From Bacillota bacterium (GTDB lineage Bacteria > Bacillota > Clostridia > Oscillospirales > Acutalibacteraceae), in contig JAEZYP010000063.1 in the NCBI GenBank assembly GCA_023418995.1, positions 7,286-71,285 of the forward strand: a DNA stretch of 64,000 nt. The letters run 5' to 3'. A program made the translations under genes and the position numbers. Positions 15,416 to 24,707 of the stretch are shown here, one piece after another. Below the pieces are notes generated by a model. It made no database searches. It was not told the origin of the DNA and saw nothing but the letters and a program-made list of their open reading frames with translations. Position 1 is the first letter of the stretch; each line of letters starts with the position of its first letter.

Positions 15416-16987
15416 TTATACGATACCCATTTTATTTATGATCGTTTCCAGCATATCATTTATCGTACTCATAAATCTGGATGACGCGCTTAACGCGTGA
15501 TTGTATTGAATTAAATTGATGCCCTCTTCATTGATATCAACCGCGGAAACTGAAGACCGCTCTAAATCCGTTTCATCCAGCTCCGAAACAGCACTGTTGT
15601 TTTCATTGCCGATGCTGCTTGTTTGAATGGCAAGAATTGAGTTGACAACAGTTGACATAAAGCCGGTTATGGAAGAGGAGAACAAAGGAGTTCCGGTTTT
15701 CGTCGTAATCGGGTTTTCCTTCGTAAGCTGCCCAATAATATTGGCAATATTGTTGCCAACAGAAGGCGTACCGTTCGCTCCCGTGGTACCGTCGCTTCTG
15801 GTTGCGACAAAATAATTGTCAGAGGAGGAGGAGCTTAGCCATGCTTCGGATAACTGTATGTTCGAGGCGTTAATTGGTTTACCGTCCGAGGCTTGGAAAA
15901 GGGGCTTGTCGACGATATCCGACCGGGAGCTGTTCGCCTGATTCATTATTTCAGCGAATTTGTTCGCCATGGTATCCAGGATATTTTGGTAATAGCTGAT
16001 TCCCTTGGTGGTGGCGGGGGTATCGTATTCCCCATTTCCGTTGAGCATGGTTAGGTACCCGCCGAATTCACCCAGAGTCACGTCCGCGTTGGTCAGCTTT
16101 TTGTCTGTGGAGTCTGCGGGGTCATGCCAGGTGACATCCTTTTGGGGGGTATCTGTTGTTTTTAGCTGGATATTAACCGAAGTGCCGGCGGTATCCAAAG
16201 AAAATTGATTGTAATGAAGGTCATCAACAAGGCTGAATTTTTTATCGCCTGAAACCAAATTGATTTGCAGAGTATTAACAGAAGAGACGCCCACTGCAAC
16301 CTGTGTTTGCGACACTTCGATATTGGCGAATTTAGAGAGGCTGTCAATCATTGAATTGCGGCGATCCTTTAGCTCCAACGCGTTGGAACCGGAAATCTCC
16401 GAATTTTTAATTTCCTTATTCAGCGAAGAAATATCCCGAAGCAGCTGATTTGCTGTCTCTATCGAATTTTTCTGGAGCTTGTCCAGTGTTTCCTTTTTAA
16501 TGCTGGCCAGATTATTGGCAGCCAGATGGAGCGCATCGGTAAGCTTTGAGGCGGTTCCCTTTAAGTTATCCTCAAACCCTGCAGCTTTGGTGCTCTGATA
16601 GGAATTCAGCGTGGAAATGAGCGCTGCAAGCTGCGCGTTGATGCCACTACTAACGGTTTCATCAATTTTTTTATCAATGGAGGTTAGCGTATTCAAAATC
16701 GTACCGGTTTGACCGACCACCGCGTTTTTCTGACGGTAGCGGATATCGAGATAAGAGTCTCTGCTCTGAATCAAACCGTTGCTGTCGACACCATTGCCAA
16801 TTTGCAGATTAGAGCCTGCAATCCGTGAAGACCCCGTCGGGCCGATCGAGGAGGTAAGAACGCTTTGTTTGGTGTAGCCCTCCGTGTTAACGTTCGCCAT
16901 ATTCTGGCCGGTAACCTGAAGGTTTGCGCGCGCGCCGCGAATGCCGCTTTTGGCTATATATAAACCTGAAAAAGTGGATAGTGACAT
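15416..16987 (-). CDS. flgK: Flagellar hook-associated protein 1
   Basis: 523 residues. The start SLSTFSGLYIAKSGIRGARANLQVTGQNMANVNTEGYT is the conserved flagellar rod/hook N-terminal motif, and the end (EEGINLIQYNHALSASSRFMSTINDMLETIINKMG) is the matching C-terminal helix. FlgK joins the hook to the filament together with FlgL. The gene follows flgN, its chaperone, by 12 bases. Confidence 0.95.
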   Translation of the reverse strand: MSLSTFSGLYIAKSGIRGARANLQVTGQNMANVNTEGYTKQSVLTSSIGPTGSSRIAGSNLQIGNGVDSNGLIQSRDSYLDIRYRQKNAVVGQTGTILNTLTSIDKKIDETVSSGINAQLAALISTLNSYQSTKAAGFEDNLKGTASKLTDALHLAANNLASIKKETLDKLQKNSIETANQLLRDISSLNKEIKNSEISGSNALELKDRRNSMIDSLSKFANIEVSQTQVAVGVSSVNTLQINLVSGDKKFSLVDDLHYNQFSLDTAGTSVNIQLKTTDTPQKDVTWHDPADSTDKKLTNADVTLGEFGGYLTMLNGNGEYDTPATTKGISYYQNILDTMANKFAEIMNQANSSRSDIVDKPLFQASDGKPINASNIQLSEAWLSSSSSDNYFVATRSDGTTGANGTPSVGNNIANIIGQLTKENPITTKTGTPLFSSSITGFMSTVVNSILAIQTSSIGNENNSAVSELDETDLERSSVSAVDINEEGINLIQYNHALSASSRFMSTINDMLETIINKMGIV

Positions 16988-16999
16988 ATAAATGACCTC

Positions 17000-17482
17000 C
17001 TATACTTTTTTCGAAAGAATTCGAGAAGAGGCAGCATGTTCCACAGCCTGTGCGTTATATAATTTCTGAAGCTCCGGCTGGCTTTTTATCTTCTCCAAAT
17101 TGACTTCGATCCGGTGCAGCTTCAATTTGGTCAGGTAATTGCATCTTGAATTTATATGCTTGAGGTTATTTAAAACCTGTGATAATCTATTGTAAAGAAG
17201 CTGGGCTTCTTCCTGCGCGGATTCGTCCAGCAGCGCAATCAGTTCTTTGAACGTTGCTTTTGGGCTTTCGGTTTTCGCCATAAGCTTGTCCCGCTCCAGC
17301 TCCAAGCCCCGCGATTTCAGCATGAAAGCTTCCTCGTTTTTTACCATCTGATCCAGATTATCCAGTCGGTTCGCGATGATTTCATTGAATTTTTGGGTTT
17401 CAAGCTGAAGAAAGTCCTCATAAAACGCAAGGTAACGCTGGAAAAATGATAAAAATTCATCGGATAAAGAACGGCTGATCAT
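17000..17482 (-). CDS. flgN: FlgN-type flagellar export chaperone
   Basis: 160 residues from the ATG at 17482 (MISRSLSDEFLSFF), which has GAAAGGA ten bases upstream; the longer frame runs into flgM. It is almost wholly alpha-helical and charged, as expected for FlgN chaperones that hold FlgK and FlgL before export. Sequence similarity in this family is low, so the call leans on position between flgM and flgK and on the helical character. Confidence 0.8.
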   Translation of the reverse strand: MISRSLSDEFLSFFQRYLAFYEDFLQLETQKFNEIIANRLDNLDQMVKNEEAFMLKSRGLELERDKLMAKTESPKATFKELIALLDESAQEEAQLLYNRLSQVLNNLKHINSRCNYLTKLKLHRIEVNLEKIKSQPELQKLYNAQAVEHAASSRILSKKV

Positions 17483-17525
17483 AAACGATATCCTTTCAAA
17501 ACATTTCAAATGGCAAAACAGTTGC

Positions 17526-17864
17526 TCAATCATTCCCAAGCATAATTTTCGCCATATGCTTTGGGTCAACCTGATACTGCCTTGAGTTGATCTGAGCTTT
17601 CAGCATATTCAAAAAAGAAACATTTTTATCCTGATTTATGTCCGTCAATACCTGATCTCTTGCCTTTGACAAACTGGTATATTTTACCTGAATTTGCGAA
17701 AATTCGATGGTGTCAATATTTGAAGTGGCGGCAGGGCCGTTTTTGCTCACATCTTCCGTCTCTTTTTTGCCCTGTACGGCGGTTGCCGAATCCAGTTTCC
17801 GACTGGAATTGGAGTAAAGATTCAGAATGTTATTGGGGATATAACCGGAGCTGTTAATGGTCAT
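17526..17864 (-). CDS. flgM: Anti-sigma-28 factor FlgM
   Basis: 112 residues from the ATG at 17864, preceded by GAGGTGAAG. The longer frame to 17936 is excluded because it would run through the sigma-28 promoter at 17884-17910. The C-terminal part VKYTSLSKARDQVLTDI ... LKAQINSRQYQVDPKHMAKIML is the FlgM sigma-binding region. FlgM holds FliA until the hook is complete and is then exported. It is the first gene of the late operon flgM-flgN-flgK-flgL. Confidence 0.9.
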   Translation of the reverse strand: MTINSSGYIPNNILNLYSNSSRKLDSATAVQGKKETEDVSKNGPAATSNIDTIEFSQIQVKYTSLSKARDQVLTDINQDKNVSFLNMLKAQINSRQYQVDPKHMAKIMLGND

Positions 17865-17883
17865 ATACTTCACCTCAAAATAA

Positions 17884-17910
17884 GTATCGGCATGTTCAAA
17901 AATAAATTTA
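17884..17910 (-). promoter_or_regulatory. Sigma-28 promoter of the flgM operon
   Basis: On the minus strand TAAA (17907-17910), 15 bases, GCCGATAC (17884-17891), the best sigma-28 match in the window. It makes FlgM part of a feedback loop with FliA. Confidence 0.85.
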
Positions 17911-18017
17911 GGTGCAAAATGAGAGATTTGCTCCAATTAAATATTAATAATTTGTTAACAAAGTGTGACTTGTTTTTTAAATGCATACAACATTCCTAAC
18001 CACATCGAATGAATCTG

Positions 18018-18045
18018 TTGACTTTTGTCGCATATTATATATAAT
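18018..18045 (+). promoter_or_regulatory. Sigma-A promoter of the fla/che operon
   Basis: TTGACT (18018-18023), 16 bases, TATAAT (18040-18045). A leader of roughly 125 bases, AT-rich and without a riboswitch I can recognise, precedes flgB. This promoter probably drives the 25-kb operon that follows. Confidence 0.8.
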
Positions 18046-18177
18046 TGTAAATAAAGAATGCATATAAATAGGAAAAAATTTTTCCTTGAAATTGTTAGGG
18101 TCATGAAAAGATTTTATCGTAAAAATTACAGTTTTTTTAAAGATAAAAAATGAACTTAATTTTTAGGAGGCGATTTT

Positions 18178-18564
18178 ATGAATTGGTTGGACAGCGTTTC
18201 CGGAAATCTGCTGACAAAGGATTTAGACGGTCTTTGGGTAAGGCAAAAAGCAATTTCAGATAACCTCGCAAATGTGAATACCCCGGGTTACAAAAGCAAA
18301 AGTGTAAGCTTTGAGGATCAGCTGCAGGCAAAGATTTCTGAGAATTATGGCAATAAAAATGAAACGATTGAGGCACTTCAAGATACGCGGCCAGTCACAG
18401 CGGAATCAAATCAGGGTTCATTAAGGCTTGATGGCAACAACGTGGATGTAGAGCAGCAGAATGTGGAATTGGCCCGTACCCAGCTCAATTATCTGTTTTC
18501 GCTGCGCGAGCTTTCAGATTCTTTCGCACGATTGAGCTATGCTATTACCGATGGAAAATCTTAA
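18178..18564 (+). CDS. flgB: Flagellar basal-body rod protein FlgB
   Basis: 128 residues, start ATG after TTTAGGAGGCGATT. The rod-protein motif LWVRQKAISDNLANVNTPGYKSKSVSFEDQL sits near the N terminus, and the C-terminal helix NVDVEQQNVELARTQLNYLFSLRELSDSFARL is typical of FlgB. It is the first gene of the large flagellar operon and contributes the proximal rod. Confidence 0.96.
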   Translation: MNWLDSVSGNLLTKDLDGLWVRQKAISDNLANVNTPGYKSKSVSFEDQLQAKISENYGNKNETIEALQDTRPVTAESNQGSLRLDGNNVDVEQQNVELARTQLNYLFSLRELSDSFARLSYAITDGKS

Positions 18565-18589
18565 TTAATTACGATATAGGAGAATCGAA

Positions 18590-19033
18590 ATGGCATTTTT
18601 AAATTCGTTGGATATCAGTGGCTCGGCTCTTACAGCGGAAAGAGTCAGAATGGACGTTATTTCTGAAAATATTGCGAACGCCAACACAACAAGAACGGAA
18701 GAAGGCGGTCCCTACCGCAGAAAAATGGTTGTTTTGGAGCCTGTTAGCAAAAAATCCTTTCAAGAATTAATGCAGAATAATATCAATTCCTTGCAGCAAG
18801 GCAAGGGGGGAGTAAAGGTAGCACGGATTGAGGAGGATCAGTCTGAGTTTAATTTGGTTTATGACCCGACCAACGCGGACGCGGACGCACAGGGCTATGT
18901 AAAAATGCCAAATGTCGATCAGACAAAGGAAACACTGGATATGATGTCCGCTACAACATCATACAACGCCAATTTAACGGCATTTAACGCGGTTAAAATG
19001 ATGGCCTCCAAAGCTTTAGAAATGGGAAGGTAA
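18590..19033 (+). CDS. flgC: Flagellar basal-body rod protein FlgC
   Basis: 147 residues. Motifs: RVRMDVISENIANANTTRTEEGGPYRRKMVVLE at the start and YVKMPNVDQTKETLDMMSATTSYNANLTAFNAVKMMASKALEM at the end, both diagnostic for FlgC. Proximal rod subunit; 25 bases after flgB. Confidence 0.97.
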   Translation: MAFLNSLDISGSALTAERVRMDVISENIANANTTRTEEGGPYRRKMVVLEPVSKKSFQELMQNNINSLQQGKGGVKVARIEEDQSEFNLVYDPTNADADAQGYVKMPNVDQTKETLDMMSATTSYNANLTAFNAVKMMASKALEMGR

Positions 19034-19039
19034 TGAGCT

Positions 19040-19351
19040 ATGCAGATTAATCCGATCGAAACGGTGAATTCAATTACTGATTTAACAAAAATCAGTAAGA
19101 CTTCCGGGCAGTTAAACGATAACGCGGGCGCGCTTCCTTTTCAATCTTTGTTTGAAGATGCTGTCAACAATGTAAAATCAACAAACGCTGAGGTGAATCA
19201 GGAAGTTTATAAGCTTGCCACAGGTCAGTCGGACGACTTACATACTGCCGTTATCGCGTCACGAAAGGCGACGATGTCAGTTCAATTGCTGGTGCAGCTG
19301 CGGGATAAGGTTCTGGAATCCTATAATGAAGTAATGAGAATGGGCGTTTAA
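19040..19351 (+). CDS. fliE: Flagellar hook-basal body protein FliE
   Basis: 103 residues. The C-terminal half (FEDAVNNVKSTNAEVNQEVYKLATGQSDDLHTAVIASRKATMSVQLLVQLRDKVLESYNEVMRMGV) is the FliE domain that links the MS ring to the rod. Seven bases after flgC. Confidence 0.96.
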   Translation: MQINPIETVNSITDLTKISKTSGQLNDNAGALPFQSLFEDAVNNVKSTNAEVNQEVYKLATGQSDDLHTAVIASRKATMSVQLLVQLRDKVLESYNEVMRMGV

Positions 19352-19386
19352 TTTCAAAACCTTATAAAAGGCAGGCTGCTGGATGA

Positions 19387-21063
19387 ATGAATGAGAAAAT
19401 AAAAAAATATATTGATCCAATTAAGAGTTTTTGGGTCAGTCTTACAAAGAAGCGGAAGACAATTCTGGTCAGCGTTATAGCGGGTGTGATTGCTTTTTCC
19501 ATTTTAATCACCGCGCTGCTCAATGTTGAACCCTTGGTGGTGCTGTATCCCGGGTTAGATCATTCGGAAGCCGTTGAGGTAATGAATAAGCTGAGGGATA
19601 TGGGAATCGGCTACAAGGAAGAGAACGGAACAATTTCTGTCCCAAAGGATAAAGAAAACTCCCTTCGAATGCAGCTTTCCAACGAAGGGCATCCGAAAAC
19701 AGCGCCGAATTACGACTTCTTTACGAAGAACATCACGGTTATGTCTACGGACTATGAGAAAAAAACCATCGAAAAATATCAATTGAATACAAGGCTGGAG
19801 GCCGTAATCAAAACAATCGACGGGGTTCAGAACGCGAATGTAACCATTAGCATTCCGGATGAGAGCAGCTACGCGTGGGACACGAATGCCTCGGTTGCCT
19901 CCGCGTCTGTCACTTTACAGCTTCAGCCAGGTAAAACATTAACATCAAAGCAGGTTAGCGGGATAAAACAGCTCGTTACAAAGAGCGTCCCGAATTTAAA
20001 AGTGGAAAATGTTGCCTTGATTGATACCGCGACGGGAGAGGAGCTAAGCGGATCAAGCTTCGGCGGCTCTAATCAAATCGAGATTTCCCAGTTTAAACAG
20101 GCAATTGAAAAATCCTACGAAGCGGATATTGAAAAAGGCGTAATGTCCGTTCTGGTTCCGCTTTTCGGGGAGAACAATGTAAAGGTTACCGCAAAAAGCT
20201 CCATGGATGTAGATAAGAAGGTACAGGATATCCTGACCTATCAGCCGACCTCCTCTTCTGAAAATAAGGGAGTTATTACCGAGGAATCCACAAACAAGGA
20301 GCAGAGCACAGAAAGCAAACCGACGTCGCAGGCACCCGCCGGTACCCAGACCAATTCAGATGTTTCCACCTATCCGGGCGTTACGGTTAACGGAAATGTG
20401 ATTTATACAAAGGATGCACAAACCTATAAATATCTGGTCAGCCAGGTTAAGGAACAGGTACAGAGCGACGCGGCCAGTGTGAAGGATATGACGGTTTCTG
20501 TCGTAGTAAACAAAGCGGGAATGGATGATACGCAAAAGCAGCAGATCAGCCAGCTTGTTGCCAACGCGGCACTCGTCGATGTAAGCAAGGTGTCTGTCTA
20601 TTCCGGTACTTTTGCGGCACCAAAGGTGACACCTACTGATGTAAAGCCCGATTCGCCAACGCTCGAGCAGCTTCTTATTTACGGCGGTGCAGCGTTGGGA
20701 ACCCTGTTGGTTGTAGTAATTATTGTATCTGTGGCTCTTGCTTCAAAGCGTAAGAAAAGACGCGAAGAACTGATGGGGCCGGAAACAAGCGAAGAGGTTC
20801 CGGAAGATTTTTACGAGCTCAAGCCTGTTGGAGAAGAAGCTGTAAATGAGCCTGGAAATGGCGATAACGCGATAGAAATGCTCAGGGGAAAATCGAAAGC
20901 TACTCCGCAGGAGCCGCTTAAGGCCATCGAGGAAACAAGAGCGGCTGAAAATTCGAAGCAGGATGCTCTGAAAAAGGAAATCCAGGATTTTTCATCGCAG
21001 AATCCTGAGATTGCGGCCCAGCTGATTAGAACCTGGCTGAGAGGAGAAGATTACAGTGGCTGA
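19387..21063 (+). CDS. fliF: Flagellar MS-ring protein FliF
   Basis: 558 residues. Two membrane segments flank a large periplasmic-type region: near residues 25-45 (ILVSVIAGVIAFSILITALL) and 432-455 (LLIYGGAALGTLLVVVIIVSVAL). YscJ/FliF features include LVVLYPGLDHSEAVEVMNKLRDMGIGYK and the C-terminal FliG-binding tail PEIAAQLIRTWLRGE. The stretch around residues 290-325 is Ser/Thr/Gln-rich linker. It overlaps fliG by 8 bases. Confidence 0.97.
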   Translation: MNEKIKKYIDPIKSFWVSLTKKRKTILVSVIAGVIAFSILITALLNVEPLVVLYPGLDHSEAVEVMNKLRDMGIGYKEENGTISVPKDKENSLRMQLSNEGHPKTAPNYDFFTKNITVMSTDYEKKTIEKYQLNTRLEAVIKTIDGVQNANVTISIPDESSYAWDTNASVASASVTLQLQPGKTLTSKQVSGIKQLVTKSVPNLKVENVALIDTATGEELSGSSFGGSNQIEISQFKQAIEKSYEADIEKGVMSVLVPLFGENNVKVTAKSSMDVDKKVQDILTYQPTSSSENKGVITEESTNKEQSTESKPTSQAPAGTQTNSDVSTYPGVTVNGNVIYTKDAQTYKYLVSQVKEQVQSDAASVKDMTVSVVVNKAGMDDTQKQQISQLVANAALVDVSKVSVYSGTFAAPKVTPTDVKPDSPTLEQLLIYGGAALGTLLVVVIIVSVALASKRKKRREELMGPETSEEVPEDFYELKPVGEEAVNEPGNGDNAIEMLRGKSKATPQEPLKAIEETRAAENSKQDALKKEIQDFSSQNPEIAAQLIRTWLRGEDYSG

Positions 21064-22063
21064 ACAAAAGCTAACAGGACAGCAGAAAGCAGCTGCAGTA
21101 ATGATCGCGTTGGGGGCGGATAACGCCTCTAAAATCTATAAATTTCTAAAAGAGGATGAAGTCGAGCAGCTCACCTTTGAGATTGCAAGGCTGTCCCAGA
21201 TTTCTTCGAACCAGATTGAGGAAGTTTTATCCAGCTACTATCAGTTTTGTCTGACACAAAAGGTCGTAACCGAAGGCGGCGTGGAATATGCCCGCAATAT
21301 CCTTGAAAAAGCGTTTGGCTCTCAAACCGCTACCTCTTTACTGGACCGGATTACAAAATCATTAAGAACCAAGGCTTTTGAATTTATTCGGAAGGCCGAT
21401 TATAAAAATCTGATGACCATTATACAAACGGAGCACCCCCAGACCATCGCCCTGATCCTTTCTTACGCGCGGGCAGATCAGGCGGCAGCGGTCATTGCCG
21501 AGCTGCCCAAGGAGATCCGGCTGGAAGTGGTGGAACGCATCGCTACGATGGACCGCACGTCTCCGGATATCATTAAAATAGTGGAGCAAAACCTGGAGGA
21601 GAAATTCTCGTCGATTATGTCGTTGGATTTTACCGAGTTCGGCGGCGTCAATTACATTGCGGATATCATGAACAATATGGACCGTGCCAACGAGAAGTAT
21701 ATCTTCGACGAATTGACCCGCAAGGACGCCCAGCTTTGCGAAGATATCCGAAAAAGGATGTTTGTGTTCGAGGATATCACCTCCCTGGACGATATGTCTA
21801 TTCAGCGTTTTCTGCGCGAGGTCGATTCCAAAGACCTTGTGTTTGCGCTTAAGGGCGCGAATCAGGAGGTTGCCAACTGCATCTTCCGGAATATGTCTAC
21901 CCGTTCCAGCGACGCCGTCAAATCTGATCTTGAATATACGCACAACGTCCGTCTCAGAGACGTGGAAGAAGCACAGCAACGTATCGTTGGCGTTATCCGT
22001 CGCTTAGAGAGTGAAGGTGAACTGGTTATTATGAAGGGCGGAAGGGATGAAGTCATTGCTTAA
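21056..22063 (+). CDS. fliG: Flagellar motor switch protein FliG
   Basis: 335 residues, GTG start overlapping fliF. N-terminal domain LTGQQKAAAVMIALGADNASKIYKFL; the middle domain with EHPQTIALILSYARADQAAAVIAELP (an EHPQ motif); the C-terminal torque domain with charged helix residues KDLVFALKGANQEVANCIFRNMSTRSSD. FliG transmits torque between the stator and the MS ring. Confidence 0.97.
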   Translation: MAEQKLTGQQKAAAVMIALGADNASKIYKFLKEDEVEQLTFEIARLSQISSNQIEEVLSSYYQFCLTQKVVTEGGVEYARNILEKAFGSQTATSLLDRITKSLRTKAFEFIRKADYKNLMTIIQTEHPQTIALILSYARADQAAAVIAELPKEIRLEVVERIATMDRTSPDIIKIVEQNLEEKFSSIMSLDFTEFGGVNYIADIMNNMDRANEKYIFDELTRKDAQLCEDIRKRMFVFEDITSLDDMSIQRFLREVDSKDLVFALKGANQEVANCIFRNMSTRSSDAVKSDLEYTHNVRLRDVEEAQQRIVGVIRRLESEGELVIMKGGRDEVIA

Positions 22064-22871
22064 CATAATAAAAGCATCGCAGTATGAAGGCTCGGGGGGG
22101 CAGGCTTCCGCTAAAAAGGCAGAGTCCGGTTTGCCGCGATCTTTCGCCGTTCAGGAAACGCTGGAAGCAAAGGACCAGCATCAGGCAATTATGAACGACG
22201 CTTTTAAAAAGGCGAAGAATATTGTAGATGCTGCTCAAAATTATACGCTGAATCAACTGAAGGAATCCACCATGCGCATGAATGAAGAATGTGCGCAAAT
22301 GAAAATAAGAAGCTACGAAGATGGATACCGCCGCGGGTTTGCGGAAGGAAAAGAAGAAGGGTATGCGATTGGCTGTCAGTCCGGGTATGAAGATGGTCTG
22401 GAAAAAGCCGCGCGGGAAAATCAGGCGGCTTTGGAAGGAATTCGCAGGGAGAACGAAGAAAGGCAGCAGGAGCTTCTAAAATTACTGAAAACTGTAGAGG
22501 ATAAAAAATCTGAAATTCTGGAACGGTTTGAAGCTGATCTCCAAGGTCTGGCAATTGCTATCGCGCAGAAGGTGATTAAAAAAGAAGTTAGCATGGATTC
22601 AAAAGCGATAGAGGCGATTATTCTGGATGCCATGGATTCCTACCGGAATCAGGAGTGGGTGAAGATCAGTGTTTCGCGCAATACAGCGGAGCTGCTCACA
22701 AAGGCGGACTGCAGGTTGGTTGAGGCATTAAAGGAAGTAACCGATAATGTAAAGATTGTTTCTTCTTTTGATATGAAAGACGGAGAATGCCAGATTGAAC
22801 TGCCGGACCGGCTGATCGATACGGGGATTGACACGCAGATGAACTGCATCCGGGCTGCGCTTGAGCAGTAA
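22047..22871 (+). CDS. fliH: Flagellar assembly protein FliH
   Basis: 274 residues. A long charged coiled-coil N-terminal half has glycine-spaced repeats GYRRGFAEGKEEGYAIGCQSGYEDGLEKA, the GxxxG pattern of FliH. The C-terminal domain (ALAIAIAQKVIKKEVSMD-like and VKISVSRNTAELL) resembles V-ATPase stalk subunits. It regulates the FliI ATPase. It starts 17 bases inside fliG. Confidence 0.92.
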   Translation: MKSLLNIIKASQYEGSGGQASAKKAESGLPRSFAVQETLEAKDQHQAIMNDAFKKAKNIVDAAQNYTLNQLKESTMRMNEECAQMKIRSYEDGYRRGFAEGKEEGYAIGCQSGYEDGLEKAARENQAALEGIRRENEERQQELLKLLKTVEDKKSEILERFEADLQGLAIAIAQKVIKKEVSMDSKAIEAIILDAMDSYRNQEWVKISVSRNTAELLTKADCRLVEALKEVTDNVKIVSSFDMKDGECQIELPDRLIDTGIDTQMNCIRAALEQ

Positions 22872-22900
22872 TTAAAATAATGAATGCGAGGTGAAGTGGA

Positions 22901-24199
22901 ATGGGTTTTGAAAACGCATATGACATTTTATCCAAAGTAAATCCCTTCTGCTTCATAGGAAAAGTAAAAAATATAGCGGGGATGATGATTGAGGCGACCG
23001 GGCTCAGCGCAAATGTCGGTGATATCTGCATGATCAAAAATCAAAACGGCGGTCAAGACATCATGTCTGAAGTGGTGGGCTTCAAAAACAGCAATCTTCT
23101 GCTGACTGCATATGGCGATGTAAAGGGAATCGGGCTTGGCAGCCTGGTACATTCCACAAGGCGAAAGCTTCGTGTCCCGGTCGGTGATTTTTTAATCGGG
23201 AGGACCATTGACGCCACGGGGCGTCCGTTAGACGGGCAGGGAGACTTTGAAGTCACTGAGTATTATGACGTGGATTCCTCCTATACCAATCCGCTGGACA
23301 GGCCGAGAATCAATACCCGCCTGAGCTTTGGAATCAAAGCCATCGATGGCATGATGACCATCGGCAAGGGGCAGAGGATGGGAATATTTGCCGGAAGCGG
23401 CGTCGGAAAGAGCACGCTGATGGGCATGATCGCAAAGAACGTCAAGGCAGATATCAACGTAATTGCACTGGTTGGCGAAAGAGGGCGGGAGCTTGCCGAA
23501 TTCATGGAAAAAGACTTGGGACCTCAGGGGTTGGCACGTTCGGTTTTGGTCGTAGCGACCTCTGACCAGCCGGCAATGTACCGTGTAAAATGCGCGGCCG
23601 TGGCCACGGCAATCGCCGAGTACTTTAAGGATCAGGGCAAAGACGTTCTGTTGATGATGGATTCCCTGACGCGCTTTGCAATGGCGCAGAGAGAAATCGG
23701 TCTTGCTGCGGGAGAACCACCGATTGCAAGAGGATATACACCGTCTATTTATGCGGAGCTGCCAAAGCTTCTGGAGCGGAGCGGCAATTTCAAGCAGGGC
23801 TCCATTACCGGTATCTATACCGTATTGGTGGAAGGAGACGACACCAACGAGCCGATATCCGACACGGTACGCGGCATTATCGATGGCCATATCGTTTTAA
23901 CCCGCTCTCTGGCGCATAAAAACCATTATCCAGCAATCGACGTAAACGCAAGCATATCAAGATTAATGAATGATATCGTGTCTGAGGAGCATAAGCAGGC
24001 CGCCGCGAAAATAAGAAACTGGCTTTCTGTTTATTATCAGAATTTTGACCTGATATCCATTGGAGCATATAAGCCCGGCATGAATCAAAAGCTGGACGAG
24101 GCAGTTAAGAAAATAGATTTTATAAACGCGTTTCTGTGTCAAAAGGTAAACGAAAGCTTTACCTACGACGAGATTCTTACCATGATGGAAGACTTGTAG
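22901..24199 (+). CDS. fliI: Flagellum-specific ATP synthase FliI
   Basis: 432 residues. Walker A GIFAGSGVGKSTLMGMIA near residue 165, Walker B DVLLMMDSLTRFAMAQREIGLAAGEPP, and the F1-beta-like segment TGIYTVLVEGDDTNEPISDTVRGIIDGHIVL identify the export ATPase that energises the flagellar type III secretion apparatus together with FliH and FliJ. Confidence 0.98.
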   Translation: MGFENAYDILSKVNPFCFIGKVKNIAGMMIEATGLSANVGDICMIKNQNGGQDIMSEVVGFKNSNLLLTAYGDVKGIGLGSLVHSTRRKLRVPVGDFLIGRTIDATGRPLDGQGDFEVTEYYDVDSSYTNPLDRPRINTRLSFGIKAIDGMMTIGKGQRMGIFAGSGVGKSTLMGMIAKNVKADINVIALVGERGRELAEFMEKDLGPQGLARSVLVVATSDQPAMYRVKCAAVATAIAEYFKDQGKDVLLMMDSLTRFAMAQREIGLAAGEPPIARGYTPSIYAELPKLLERSGNFKQGSITGIYTVLVEGDDTNEPISDTVRGIIDGHIVLTRSLAHKNHYPAIDVNASISRLMNDIVSEEHKQAAAKIRNWLSVYYQNFDLISIGAYKPGMNQKLDEAVKKIDFINAFLCQKVNESFTYDEILTMMEDL

Positions 24200-24207
24200 A
24201 GGTAGCG

Positions 24208-24651
24208 ATGAAAAAGTTTGTATTTTCCCTTGAGAAAGTGCTTGACTTCAAACAGCAAACCTTGGATGTCAAAAAAAGCGAGATTGCGATTCTTCAGATG
24301 AAGGTGCATGAGATTGAAAGTCAAATTGAAAATTTAAACGAAAAATACAAGGCTTCAAACGCCAAAATGGTAGAAGAGCTGAAACAGGGAATCACTCAGA
24401 ATGATATGGCAAATTACAAAATGTATTTCACTACATTAAATGATAAGATACAGTTATTACTTCAGAGCAGGGAAAAGCTGCTGCAGCTGATTGAAGAAAA
24501 GAAAAAAGAGCTCGTTCAAATTAACAGCGAGATTTCCGGTTTGGAAAAGCTCAAAGACAAGCAGCTGGAGGAATACCTGAAGGCAAAACAAAAGAGCGAG
24601 GATTTGGCAATTGAAGAATTTGTCAGTCAGGCTCGCGGCTCCGCAGGTTAA
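24208..24651 (+). CDS. fliJ: Flagellar export protein FliJ
   Basis: 147 residues from the ATG at 24208, nine bases after the fliI stop with GAGG upstream; the longer frame lies inside fliI. The whole protein is a coiled coil starting MKKFVFSLEKVLDFKQQTLDVKKSEIA, the typical FliJ opening. It is a chaperone-escort and stalk-like part of the export ATPase. Confidence 0.92.
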   Translation: MKKFVFSLEKVLDFKQQTLDVKKSEIAILQMKVHEIESQIENLNEKYKASNAKMVEELKQGITQNDMANYKMYFTTLNDKIQLLLQSREKLLQLIEEKKKELVQINSEISGLEKLKDKQLEEYLKAKQKSEDLAIEEFVSQARGSAG

Positions 24652-24707
24652 GTTGTTATAAATTAATATTAATTTATAAAATCTAAATTAGGAGGTGAAA
24701 AAGAAAA

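Noticed and set aside
17865..17936. Longer form of FlgM starting at 17936
   Set aside because: It would run through the sigma-28 promoter at 17884-17910; the ATG at 17864 has a proper ribosome site.
18046..18177. Cyclic-di-GMP riboswitch in the leader of the fla/che operon
   Set aside because: The leader is AT-rich and lacks the conserved GGGCAAACC-type core.
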